Of a stretch of DNA of 64,000 nucleotides, positions 47,101 through 57,849 are shown piece after piece (position 1 is the stretch's first letter; each line of letters starts with the position of its first letter). The notes below the pieces were generated by a model that saw only the letters and a list, made by a program, of their open reading frames with translations, ran no database searches and was not told where the DNA came from. The DNA comes from Moringa oleifera (Eukaryota; Streptophyta; Magnoliopsida; Brassicales; Moringaceae), in NCBI GenBank assembly GCA_021397835.1, contig JAJFZO010000566.1, positions 7,006,001 through 7,070,000 of the forward strand. Reading direction: 5' to 3'. The position numbers and the translations under genes were made by a program.

Positions 47101-49369
47101 ATCTCTAGCTGAATTGTGCGAAAATCAAGGCATGTCAGACAACTACCGTGCCATATTGGCAAAGCTTCAGTAAAATGAGGTGGGTAACTTTCACTAATGA
47201 GAGATAGGTTTAGGGATTAGGTCTCTTAATTCATGGAATTATTTTTTTAATTAATTTTTTTTAAAAGCAGTTAATTGATAATTAATGTGCACTCCTGTGG
47301 GAGTCGACCCCACCACATAGGTTTTTTTTTTTTTTTCCTTTCCTTGTTTTGATCAAATAAAAAAAGATGATTGAGACTAAATCAACTTTTGTATTAAGGC
47401 TTCCTAATCTAATAGACTTTTCGGCTTGGTTGTCTGTCTTGGTTGACCTTACGGCCGAGCCAAGACTTGCCTTAAAGATGACCTGTTTGAACCTGATCTA
47501 TAAAAAATTAGGGGGATTATATCAAGTAAAGAAAATAGTTGTCGCAATACATAACTTGCCCTAGGATGGATGAGAATTAAGATATGCTGACTATGTTCGA
47601 AAAAAGGAAGAGACATATCTTTTTTAAGAAATGATAGATACAAAATTAAAAGTAGGTGAGGTTAGGCCTTGAAACTAAGGGGATCACTCAGGCTTAAATT
47701 GCCCCAAAATCGTGCCTTAGGGAAGGCAAGCACATAAGTTTTTCTTGCTCCCCAGCTTCACTAAAAAAGTCTTAGGGTGGTGCCTTGTCCAACAGAATGT
47801 AATGGAATTTTCGTGGTTCATTTTTGCGAGCACTCTCTCCTAAGTGGACAAAAAGCCATTCAATCCATAAAAGTGGTTGGGATATTTCTTATAGTATGGG
47901 TGAAGAGCAACCTCAGGGACGACATACACAACATGAAAGTGTCGTGTATTGACAGAGGCTTGATGGGATCTTGAAAACAAGGTACACTTCTCAGAGTTGA
48001 ATTATGATGACGTAAGAAAAAATGACCATCTCATCTTTTCGAGTTTTCTAGGGGGTTCAATTTCAATTAGCATGTCTATGCATGAAAAACACTTTTACTT
48101 CATCTGCAATCATTTGATCTCTGGGTAGATGAAGGGAGATGAATTACGAAGAAACTTAGATGTTATGGAGATCTTAAGAAAAATAAGGTTTCCAAAGGGT
48201 CCACAGCATGGGAGATGAGAACCCTCCTCAAATAATTCTTAACCATGAGTGAAGCCTTACTCTCACTTTTTTCCTATCCATACTTAGCTAATGAGTCAAT
48301 ATCTGCAGCATTCTAGCTTACATAGCTTAAATTTTGTCATATTTGACCTGGTCTAGTGGAATTATTTAGCTTGGTGACAAGAACTATTGGATTGTGCTAT
48401 CATATTGCTCTACAAAGGCTCTTGTTGAGATGTGTAATTGGAGAACATTATTAGAGAATGACCAAGCATGTCCATTTGTTTATAATGTTCTTTTTGAAGT
48501 TTTAAAATCTCATCTTTTTAATTTATTTTAATGGTTTTGACTTATAGCTACAGATAAAACGGGAATTGGTTTGAAGGATGAAATTAAGGGAAGAAGTATT
48601 TCCCTCATACTTACAGGTATTCAAATATTCAGAAGAATATGTAGGTGATGATAGACATCTAAAGGAGAAGCAAAGAAGACCTGCCTAGTAATCTCACATT
48701 CTCTTGTGAAATATCACTTACAATGAAATCATATTAGCCTTATATTACTTGATTGTCAGAATGTGAAATAATATGGACAATACTGTCTGTTTAATTCTGA
48801 TGAAGTTAATGTCTAATTATGCCCTTTCCATCCAATTTTGATCCTATACTATGGTATAAGAGAGGCCTGAATCAACTATCTTATGTTTGTGGGGAATCAA
48901 GATTCTCAAATCATAGGCCTATTTACAACATTTTTCTATTAGAGGTGTGATTTATAAACCATAGCAGAATCAAGAAAAGCATGAGTTGTTCAAGTTCTAG
49001 GATTGAAGCTGAAGAACTATTGCCAAACTCGCATGGATACATTGAACTTAATTTCTTTTAAGGCATGCACACTCCTTCAAAATCCAAGCTTAGTTATGTG
49101 CTCCATAAAACTAACATAAGTGGATTATATGCCTTGCACTTTGTTTAAGGTAACTTTATTGAAGAAATGGAAAATTCTCTATATTCTTAAGTGACATAAC
49201 CTTTTCATTTATTGTATCACAAATGCAAATTTTTGGTGATGTTGATAATGTACCTTGTAAAACATAAAACTATGTGAAGATTTAGTCGGCCAACATAATG
49301 AGTGTTTATGTTTTCTGCACCAATGAAATGATAACCCTTTGTCTATTTATAATGGAATTTGTCCTTATC
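47101..49369. other. AT-rich DNA, no assigned gene; one exon-like stretch
   Basis: No protein domain recognised. 48578-48688 (plus) is open for 36 codons from an ATG, with EEVFPSYLQVFKYSEEYVG, and has a coding-like composition, but I do not know the family. Other open frames here look random. Confidence 0.35.
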
Positions 49370-50020
49370 TAGGTTTATATTTGTAATGATCCTCATTTTT
49401 TTAATTTTTTTATTATTGAATGATCCATATACTAATAGTAAAACGTTATCAAGAATATAACAAGCATGATAGGTATTAACAGCCCTTTCATTGATCTTTC
49501 TACTATTTTCTTTTTTCAAAATAATGAACTTTTTGGTCTTGTTTCATATGAATTTTCTACTTATTTGACCTGCCTTGGTTACTACAGAAGGGTCGGCTAT
49601 TGAAAATGAAGTCTTACCTCTAAAGGTGAATATATTAACACTTAAGTTGTTTACTTTTATTTTATGTGTAAGTTGATATTTTTATCTCGTGAAAATAGCT
49701 TATTTGGTTAATAGAGATTCTAATGGTGGAAAAGTGATGCCTAGTCATTTGTCATGCCTCACATGGCTTGACCCACTAAACCAAAAAAGATGGGGTTGAT
49801 TCTTTTTCTTCTTTAAAGGAAAGCTTTTACATATTGGAATCCAAATTGTTTTTCTTTGCATTTCTAGCTTTAGTCACCAATTATCTTACGCAATTTTTAT
49901 TTTTATTTTTTGTATTTAGAAGACCAAATATCTTTAGTAATTAATTTCTTTGGCTAGTTCACACCATTTTCTCTTTCACATTTATTTTAACCATGATGGT
50001 TAAATTCAATGATTAAACAA
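49370..50020. repeat. Diverged copy of 2400-3063
   Basis: Co-linear similarity with the region upstream of the AMSH-like pseudogene (see 2297-4013). Substitutions and small indels are numerous, so the duplication is old. AMSH-like exons were not found after this copy. Confidence 0.7.
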
Positions 50021-51741
50021 TTTTGCATGACACAGCCTATTGTCTTTCTTTCACTTCTTATTTGCAACTGATATGAATGTGATTAATTGATACTTTAGAT
50101 GGAGAATATCGTGGTCATAAGGCATAGTTGTTATGGTGGCATGAAGGGACTTATGTCTTTCCGAGATGATGGAGCCATTTCTAGGTAAGACTTGTTATGA
50201 TTATTAAGTAAAGCACAATTAAAACTCTGTATTTAAATCCATATAAGGTGAATTGTTATGATATACATTAGAAAGAAGGAATCAAAAGATATTCCATACA
50301 CATTTTAGTTTCTCTCTTTTTTGTACTTTTAATGCTAGGTTTCTGCTTCATTTGCTCTTATTACACATCTCTTATAAATATTACTAAAAAAATTTAGAAC
50401 ATGATGGTACATATTCTTCGAGGAATCTGAAAAGAATTTCGTTTTCTAGACTTTGAAGCTACTTTGGAAACATATTAATATATCTTATCATCGTAGTATT
50501 AGGACAACCATTTAGTTATTACTTTTTGTTGCGAAAATATCTTACCATCTTTGCATTAAAGGACTACAATCAACTCAACAACTAACAGGTCTAGATTCTT
50601 TTTGTTTCCTAATGAAAAAAATTCTCTAATTGGTTCACACATGCTACAACTTTCTTTTTCATTTTTAAGGTTGTTGTTTATTGGTTCCTTTGAAAATAGA
50701 TCAAATTAAATTTTTTGTGCCCTTGATCTTGATTGTTATTTGCACTCTTTTGTCTATATATCACTTAAAGTTGACCTAAAATTTTCCATTATGCTTCCCT
50801 GTAATACTCTTTTTTTATTCATTGCAACTCTCACTAATTTACACTTAGCAATTAGACTATTATAAGAGTAAAAGAAAGATGAAGATTGAAGGCAATGGAT
50901 GCTAAGCACATTTTAACTAACAAATTTTCATTTCTTTTTTTATATATTAAACTTTAAGTTACTTCATAGAGGATTGGGTCAACATCTGCGCTCCAGCAAA
51001 GAACAAGGTGACAAAAAAGTTAGGCCATTTAACTTTAAAAGAGCAATGCACTAATTGTGAGAAGGAGAGAAAGATTATGTATCATATTAGTAGGTTGGTT
51101 TATTAATAATGGTTATTTAGGTTCAAAGAAACCATTAAATAATATGAATTCAAATAAGATCTTGCCAAAACGAATCACATATAACATTTTCTTTATGTTG
51201 TGGCCCCACTCTCAATGTTTGAACTCATGAGACTACGCAACCTGGCATATAGAAAACCCTCATGGATAACACAAAACTACATTAATATCATCTAATTGAT
51301 TACTTGTGTTAGTGTTTCTTGGCTTATAAGTCTGAAAATTATGAATATAAACAAAAGTAAACCATAAAATTTCTTTGTAGGAAACGACAAAATCTTATAA
51401 AGTTTATGAGATGATGAAAAGTGATATTATTTTCTCTGTGACAATATGTAGGGAGCTGTGAATGTATCTTGGGAAATTTATTGACATATCCATATATAAT
51501 GGAAGGTATGGCTAAGAAAACTTTATCTCTAAAGGGTGCACATTACAACTTTATAGATGGTAGTTTGGAGCATTGGTATCTAGACTTGAAAGTATCACCT
51601 GCTTCAGTTTCATGAGCATTTACCCTTCTTCATTGTGGACTTTCAGTTTATAATCTTCTTTTATGTAGTGTAAGATATTCATTTCTATAAATAAAATTAT
51701 GTTTGTCTATATCTTTTCTAGTTTGCTTGAACAACATAATG
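50021..51741. other. AT-rich DNA with two unassigned exon-like stretches
   Basis: 50099-50184 is flanked by 'actttag' and 'gtaaga' and is open in one frame (MENIVVIRHSCYGG). 50969-51106 follows 'cttcatag' and is open for 45 codons (WVNICAPAKNKVTKK, then CTNCEKERK). I recognise neither. They may be relics of a gene split by introns, or chance. Confidence 0.3.
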
Positions 51742-52160
51742 CATTACAAAAAATCTGGTTTTAGTGACAGATAAATCTGTCAGTAAATTAAAAAAATATG
51801 TTGCTAAATCTTTTAGTGACAAATTAACAATAGATAAAATTGATAATTAAATTTGTTAACATGAAAAAAACTATCGATTGAATTTTATATATGTTGTTAG
51901 TTAGCGATTGATTCGTGACCAATACAAATATTTTGTTAAAATAGTGGTAGATAAATATATGTGGCTAGTTTAGCGATAGATACAAAACTCTATCGCTAAA
52001 GTTTAGTGACTGATATAAGTCTGTCACTAAACTAGCGATCGATAGGAATCTATCGTGAAACTAATGAGCAATATGAATCTATCACTAAACCAGTGATCGG
52101 TATGAATTTGTCACTAAACTAGAATATGTTGCTAAACTCAGTGACTAAACTATAAACATA
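51742..52160 (-). repeat. CACTA II subterminal repeats and 3' terminus
   Basis: Dense alternation of 'gtcactaaa', 'tagcgatcgata' and 'tatcgctaaa' in both orientations, e.g. 'gtttagtgactgatataag'. The motif family matches CACTA III (33960-34204), so II and III are related families or the same family. Confidence 0.8.
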
Positions 52161-52338
52161 TTAGCGATTAATAGATCTGTCACTAATATAATTAAATTTT
52201 TTTAAAAAAAATTAAATTATAACTAAACAAAAGAAAATAAAATAAATAAACTAAAATTCATAAAAATAAAAAAATATATTATATTATGTTCTTGTCAAAC
52301 AAAATATTCAATAAATTACTTCTAGTTATTAAGGGTGC

Positions 52339-52800
52339 TTAGGGGGAGGGGGGGACTGGAGGGCTTCCTAAAAAGAGAGCCTTCATCTTGCGAATGCACT
52401 CATTTATATTAACCTTTCTTTGTAAGTGCTCCTGCAACTCGGTCTCAAAGCGTATGCAATCATGCTCCCTCTCCCTAAGCTTTTCTAATATCTCTTCTAA
52501 AGTCCTATGCTCCTCTTCCACATGCTCCTCCATAGATTTACACTTTAGCTCTATGTGCTCTTCTATAACCTTTATATGAGAGCGTATATCTTGCATAGCT
52601 ATGTCATCAACAAAGCATCCACTACTAGAGCTGCTGCTGCTGAATACCATGATAGAGCTTGGTTAAGAATACACTCGACTCTTTCTCTTTCCACCTACTA
52701 CCTCATAATAAAGCTTACTTAAGTCTACCTAAGGGGTATCAGAAGATCCCACTTGTAGCTGAGAAGTTGAGGTAACCAACTTCTCAAAGTGTTCCTATAA
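52339..52800 (-). pseudogene. TNPA-like (Transposase_24 type) C-terminal fragment of CACTA II
   Basis: Right to left: EHFEKLVTSTSQLQ at about 52795-52750, then YYEVVGGKRKSRVY, the hallmark that precedes a conserved 'GLGS' in plant En/Spm TNPA-like proteins, then the open frame 52650-52339. That frame begins with a Ser run (SSSSSSSG) and continues as a Glu/Lys-rich helix (EEHVEEEHRTLEEILEKLRE) likely to form a coiled coil, with a Pro-rich end (GSPPVPPSP). Two in-frame stops, one a likely CAG to TAG, separate the parts. TNPA-type proteins bind subterminal repeats; this one is inactive. Confidence 0.78.
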
Positions 52801-53740
52801 TAAAAAAAGCATTCTATGACTATTACGGAGTTTTCAAGATGATTATAAAAGTAACTTAATATATTTTCATGTTTATCAGAAGGCTAGGTAGCTTTTCATT
52901 ATATCAATTCGCTCTAAATTTCTTAAACTAATAAATTTTCCTTATGTCTACTTGTAGTGTAAAAAATTATAGGTTGAACTTGTCTTGTTGCTTAGCATAA
53001 GGGCAAAGATAAAAGTAATAGGGGCTTGGGTGAGTGTGGTGAAGAGGTTCATATAATTCTCCAATTTGGATTCCTTTATCTTAGAAAAATAATAATTTAG
53101 CATTAAATGTTGAAAAACAAGCTTTTCAATCACTGAATGTGATGCATGTAGTGCAACTTAGGTCTTCTTACCTTAGTGGATAATGGAAACAAATAGCCAA
53201 GTTAGTAAATGGAGGATTGTTGTTAGGATTCAAGGTTTTGGAATTATGGCTTTTTAGTGTTCAATAACTATGCTCATAATCAGATAGTGAACATAGGTTT
53301 GATGGAGTAACTTACTTTAGATAATGATTTCTTATTATCGATTTACTATGTAGATTTCACATGGTTATTGGGTTCTTTTCATAGCATAAGACATACACAA
53401 ACTAAAAGCAAAAAAATGTTAGTGGTCCTAATTATGATTTCTCTTATTATTAGTTCTAAAAATTCTATGTGGATAATGAAGAATTTTTGAAGCTATTAAG
53501 TGTGACTAAAGGTGTTAAAGAACTTGTAGATTGTGAGAGAAATGATAAAGAAATATCTTCAATGTTGCTAAGGGTACACAATAATTTTATTTTATTTTAT
53601 TTTTGTGTAAGATGTTCAATAATTATTACTTAACTAAAGAATTATGGTTGATTAATATGGTTAACAAAGAGGTGTAGTTATGTAGAGAAGTACCTATTTC
53701 TCTATTATGTAATTTTATGTTTTTTCCATCGTTGTTATAG

Positions 53741-54745
53741 TTGTGCTTTTACTTGTCTCTTGTTTTTCTTCATTATTTTTTTGTTGTGATCCTAGTTTTT
53801 GGTTTTATATTCTTTTTTCTATGTTTGATGTCTCCTATTTATTTTTATGCTCGTTCTTTGTTCTTTGCTTTTGTGTTTGTCTTTGTTATATTTCTTTTAT
53901 GTTTCTTCTCTATTATTTTTTTTTATTTTTGTAGTTAGTGTTTTATTTTTGCTTTTTTCTTATTTTTGTGTTTTTTCTTTATTATTAATAATTTTTATGT
54001 TATTCTTTCGTATTTTTTGTTCTTACAGTTATCCTCTACTCTTTCTTCTTTATTTCATGATTGTTCTCTATTCTTTTGCTTTTATTTGTTTTAAGTTTTT
54101 TTGTTTATTTTTTTGTGTTTATTCTATGATGGTGCTATTGTTGTTGGGTTTATCCTTTGTTCTTGTATCTATTTTCCATTTTCATGTTGTTTTTGTTTTA
54201 TGTTCTTGTGCTTGCGTTTTTATATGTTGTCAATAGTTTTTATGTTTGTTTTATACTCAATTCATGAACTTACTTTCTGTTTTATGTTTTTGCTTGTTAT
54301 TTGTTTTTACGCTTATTTTTGTATTGTCTTTGTGTTTATTTTTTTTCTTTTGTGGGTGATCTTTGTACTATTTTTACTTTTCTTTTTTTTTTACTTGTTT
54401 TTTATTGTTCTTTTTATGCTAGTTCTATACTACTATTTGTTCTTCTTTTTTTCTTTTTTCTTGTTACTTCTATTCTTGTAATTTTTTTTAATTTTCTATA
54501 TCTTCTTTCTTATGTCTTCTTATGTTTGTTATTTGTGGTCATGTTCATTATTTTTGTTTTCTGTTTTTGTAATTTTTTGTGTTTCTTTTTTTTTTTTTTT
54601 TGGTTCTTATGCTTGTCTTTCTTTTTTGTTTGTTCTTATTTTATGATCTTTACTTTAGCATATTTTCTCTATTTTTTGGATTGTCTTTAATTCAATAGTT
54701 TATTTTTTCTTATTTGTGTTGGTAGTTCTTTTGTATTATTGTTTA
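53741..54745. repeat. T-rich low-complexity tract, copy 2
   Basis: Near copy of 1-880, extending about 146 bp further left. Same order of landmarks, e.g. 'ctattcttttgcttttatttg' style segments. Open frames up to 129 codons are Phe/Leu/Cys strings caused by composition. Confidence 0.8.
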
Positions 54746-56667
54746 GAGCTTAAGATTTAAGGATTAGGGTCAAGGATTAGGTAGGGTCAAGGGTTTAGGT
54801 TTTGGGTTTATGGTTTTAGGGTTAGGATTTAAGGTTTAGGTTCTAAGATTTAAGGTGTAAGGTATAGATTTTTGATCTAGAATCTAGGGCCTGAGTCTAG
54901 GTGTAATGTTTTGTAGGTTTTTGGGTCTAAGGTCTACGGTGTAAGGGATGGATTTTAGTGTTCGAATTTAGGGTTTAAGGTCTAAGGAATAAGGTAAGGA
55001 TTTTAATATTAGGATTTAGGGTTTAAGGTCCAAGGAATAGGATCTAAGATTCAGATTACAAGGTCCAAGGAATAGGGTCTAGGATTCAGACTACAAGGTC
55101 CAAGGTTCAGGGTCTAGAGTCCAGAGTTTAGAGTTTGGGGTCTAAGTTTTATGTATTAAGGTTCTAAGGTTCTAGGATCTAGGGTTTTAGGGTTGAGAGT
55201 TTTAAGGGTCTCAACTTTAAGGTTTAGGATTCACAGTTTTAAGGTTTAAGCTTATAGTTTTAGGATTTAAGGTCTACGATTTTAGGGTTTTAAGGTTTTA
55301 GAGTCTAAGGTCTAGTTTTTAGGGTCTAAGATTTTAAAGTCTAGGATCTAGGGCTTAAGTTTTTGGTTTTAGGGTTTTTGGTTTTAGAATTTATGGTCTA
55401 AGGTCTTGTTTTAGGGTATAGGACCTAAACTATAAGTTTTCAGGGTTTTTAGGTCTAAGGTCTAAGGTCAAGAATTGGCAGTCAAAGGTCGATGGTTTAG
55501 GGTTATTAGATTTTAGAGTTTTAGGTTTTTTGGTTTTAAAGTTTTAGGATTTTTGGATACAGGAATTTGGAGTCTGGGATCTAAGATCTATAATCTAGAT
55601 TTTAGGGTTTAAGGTTTTAGGTTCTAGGGTCTAAGTTTTAGGGGTAGGGTTTTAAGGTTAACGTCAGGGTTTAAAGGTCTAGGGTAGGATTTTAGGGTTA
55701 AGGTTTAAGGTCTTAGGACTAAGACTTAGGCTTTTGGGTAGGGTTACAGGGTTAGGGTCTAGGGTTTAAGGTCTCTATGGTTCAAGCTCTAGGATTTATG
55801 ATCAAGGATCTAGGATATAAGATCTAGGGTCTAAGTCTAGGTCTAGGGTCTTAGGTTTAGGATTTAAGGTCAAGGTCTAGGCTCTTAAGTTAATGGTTTT
55901 TAGGTCTAGCAGGATCCAAAATTTTGGATCTAGGGCTTAGGTCTAAGGTTTAGGGTTTAAGATCAAGGTTTAAGGCCTTAGGTCTATGGTCTAATTTCTA
56001 AGGTTTTATTGTTCAAAAATTTGGGTCTAATTTTTCGAGTTTTATTGTTATAAAATTAAGGTCTAAAGTATATAATTTAAGAATCATGGTCGATGGTCCA
56101 ACATCTAAGGTTTAGTGTTTAGGGTCTAAGGTTTAGGTTCTATTGTTCAAGCTCTAGAGTTTTGGATGTAGAATCTAGGGTTTAGGATCTAAGATATAGT
56201 GTCTAGGGTCTAAAGTTTAGGGTCAAAGGTTCAGGGCCTTGGGTATATGATTTAACAATCTAGGGTCGAAGGTTAAGAGATCTAAGCTTAAGGTTTAGGA
56301 ATTAGGGTCTAGGGTGTAAGGTTTAGTCTAGTATCTTGAGTCTGGGTTTTAAGGGTTTTACGGTTTTAGGTTAGGGTGTAGGGTGTAGAGTATAAGAGTT
56401 TAGGGTCTAGAGTCTTTGGTCTTATGCTTAAAAGTCTAGGGTCTAAGATTTAGGATTTAGTGTCAAGTGTTTTAAGGTCTAGTGTCTAGCATCTAGGATC
56501 AAGGCTCTAGGGTTTAGGGTTTTAAGGTTTAAGGTCTAAGTCTTGAGTGAAGGATCCACAATCCAAGGTCTAAACTCCAAGGTCTAAGGTCTAGGATTAA
56601 GATTTTAGGATCTAAGGTTTCAAGATCTAGTTTTTTAGCTTTAATATCTAATGTTTTAGGGTTTTTG
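54746..56667 (+). repeat. Degenerate telomere-like repeat block 3
   Basis: Aligned with block 1 up to about 56193, then about 470 bp more of the same class. G-rich strand on plus. CACTA I is inserted at its right edge: 'gttttagggttttt' runs straight into the transposon terminus. Confidence 0.82.
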
Positions 56668-56689
56668 CGCCACAAGAAAACAAGCCTTA

Positions 56690-56990
56690 TGACGGGCAAT
56701 GTCCGTCATGAAAAGCTTTTTATAATGGTCAAAAAACTGTCATTATAAGTGATGACATAAAAATTTTATGATGGTTTAAAAGATTATCATAAATTCTTGA
56801 TGGTTTTCAACCATCATTAAAAAATTAAAGTATTAATGACGATATGAGATGAACCGTCATAAAAAATTTATGACGATTAATAGACCATCATAAAATATAT
56901 TGATGATATTATGACGGTCTTTGTGATCGTCATTAAAAACATTCATTTACTAATGACGATTTTTGTGACTAAAAAAATATGCACTTTTTA
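56690..56990 (-). repeat. CACTA I subterminal repeats
   Basis: Repeats of 'tgacgg', 'ccgtcat' and decayed forms 'tgatgg' and 'atcat', many as facing pairs (e.g. 'tgacgggcaatgtccgtcat'). Different motif from CACTA II and III, so this is another CACTA family. Confidence 0.8.
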
Positions 56991-57849
56991 TTATGATTGT
57001 CATAAAAATATTTGTGTTTTATTATATATTTTTTATTAATTAATCACATAATTTTTTTTATAATTTTAGTTAATTAATTAATATTTATTATTTATTTTTG
57101 CAATTATAGTCAAACAGTACAAAAATATCAAACAAAAAATTGCATATGTTTATAACTACAACTATTATCATTTTAGAAAATATGATAATATTAAATATCA
57201 AAAAATAAAATAAAATATCTACAGATTAAATTGCACAATATGTCACATTCACTACTCTGCTCTATCATTACATCAAAAAATACCCAGTGAATTAGATGTG
57301 TCACTTGTGCAATAGTTACAGAAAAGATACATGATTATGTCAGCTTTATTTAATTTATAATTAATTTACATATCAAAATAAATACGCAATTGTAATAAAG
57401 CTTGAAAATCAAACGTAATAAAAAGTTGGGAATACATCCAGATGTCAAAAATATAACTTCTTACAACTCATAAGGTATATATTAATCATAATATACAATT
57501 TTCTATTCTAGTTTCCTACATTAAGATATCAAAACTGTAACTTCTTGTAATCCAACAGTAAGTGCAAAAAATAACTGATCATGAACATATTTATTTCATA
57601 TGTATGTTTAAATACTTTTACTTGTTCTTTACTTTACTAACTTCTTAAAGATGACCTTTACAGAATTCTCAATAGAATTGACAAAGAAATTAATAGAATT
57701 AGTAGATGGCTTAACAAATAGAATGGGCAGAATGCTCAATAAATAGAACTAGTCCATCATACATGAATTTAACCAAGCCAAACAACACACAATTAAAACA
57801 CAACCATTAATGAGCCAATAAGGATTACATACCTGGTTATGATAGTAAC

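Larger units (their letters stand above)
51742..53740 (-). mobile_element. CACTA element II, 3' part only
   Basis: The left terminus reads CATTACAAAAAAT at 51742, a one-base change from CACTACAAAAAAT. Subterminal repeats follow, then the C-terminal part of a TNPA-like gene on the minus strand, so the left side is the element's 3' end. Sequence from 52810 to 53740 is AT-rich and unassigned. The element is lost where the T-rich tract begins. Confidence 0.75.

Noticed and set aside
47777..47974. Plus-strand 65-codon frame with gene-like composition
   Set aside because: No motif or splice context; followed at once by many stops; no known family recognised.
53741..54690. Open frames of 126-129 codons resembling multi-pass membrane proteins
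   Set aside because: Same compositional artefact in the second T-rich tract; no conserved frame, no splice or promoter context.
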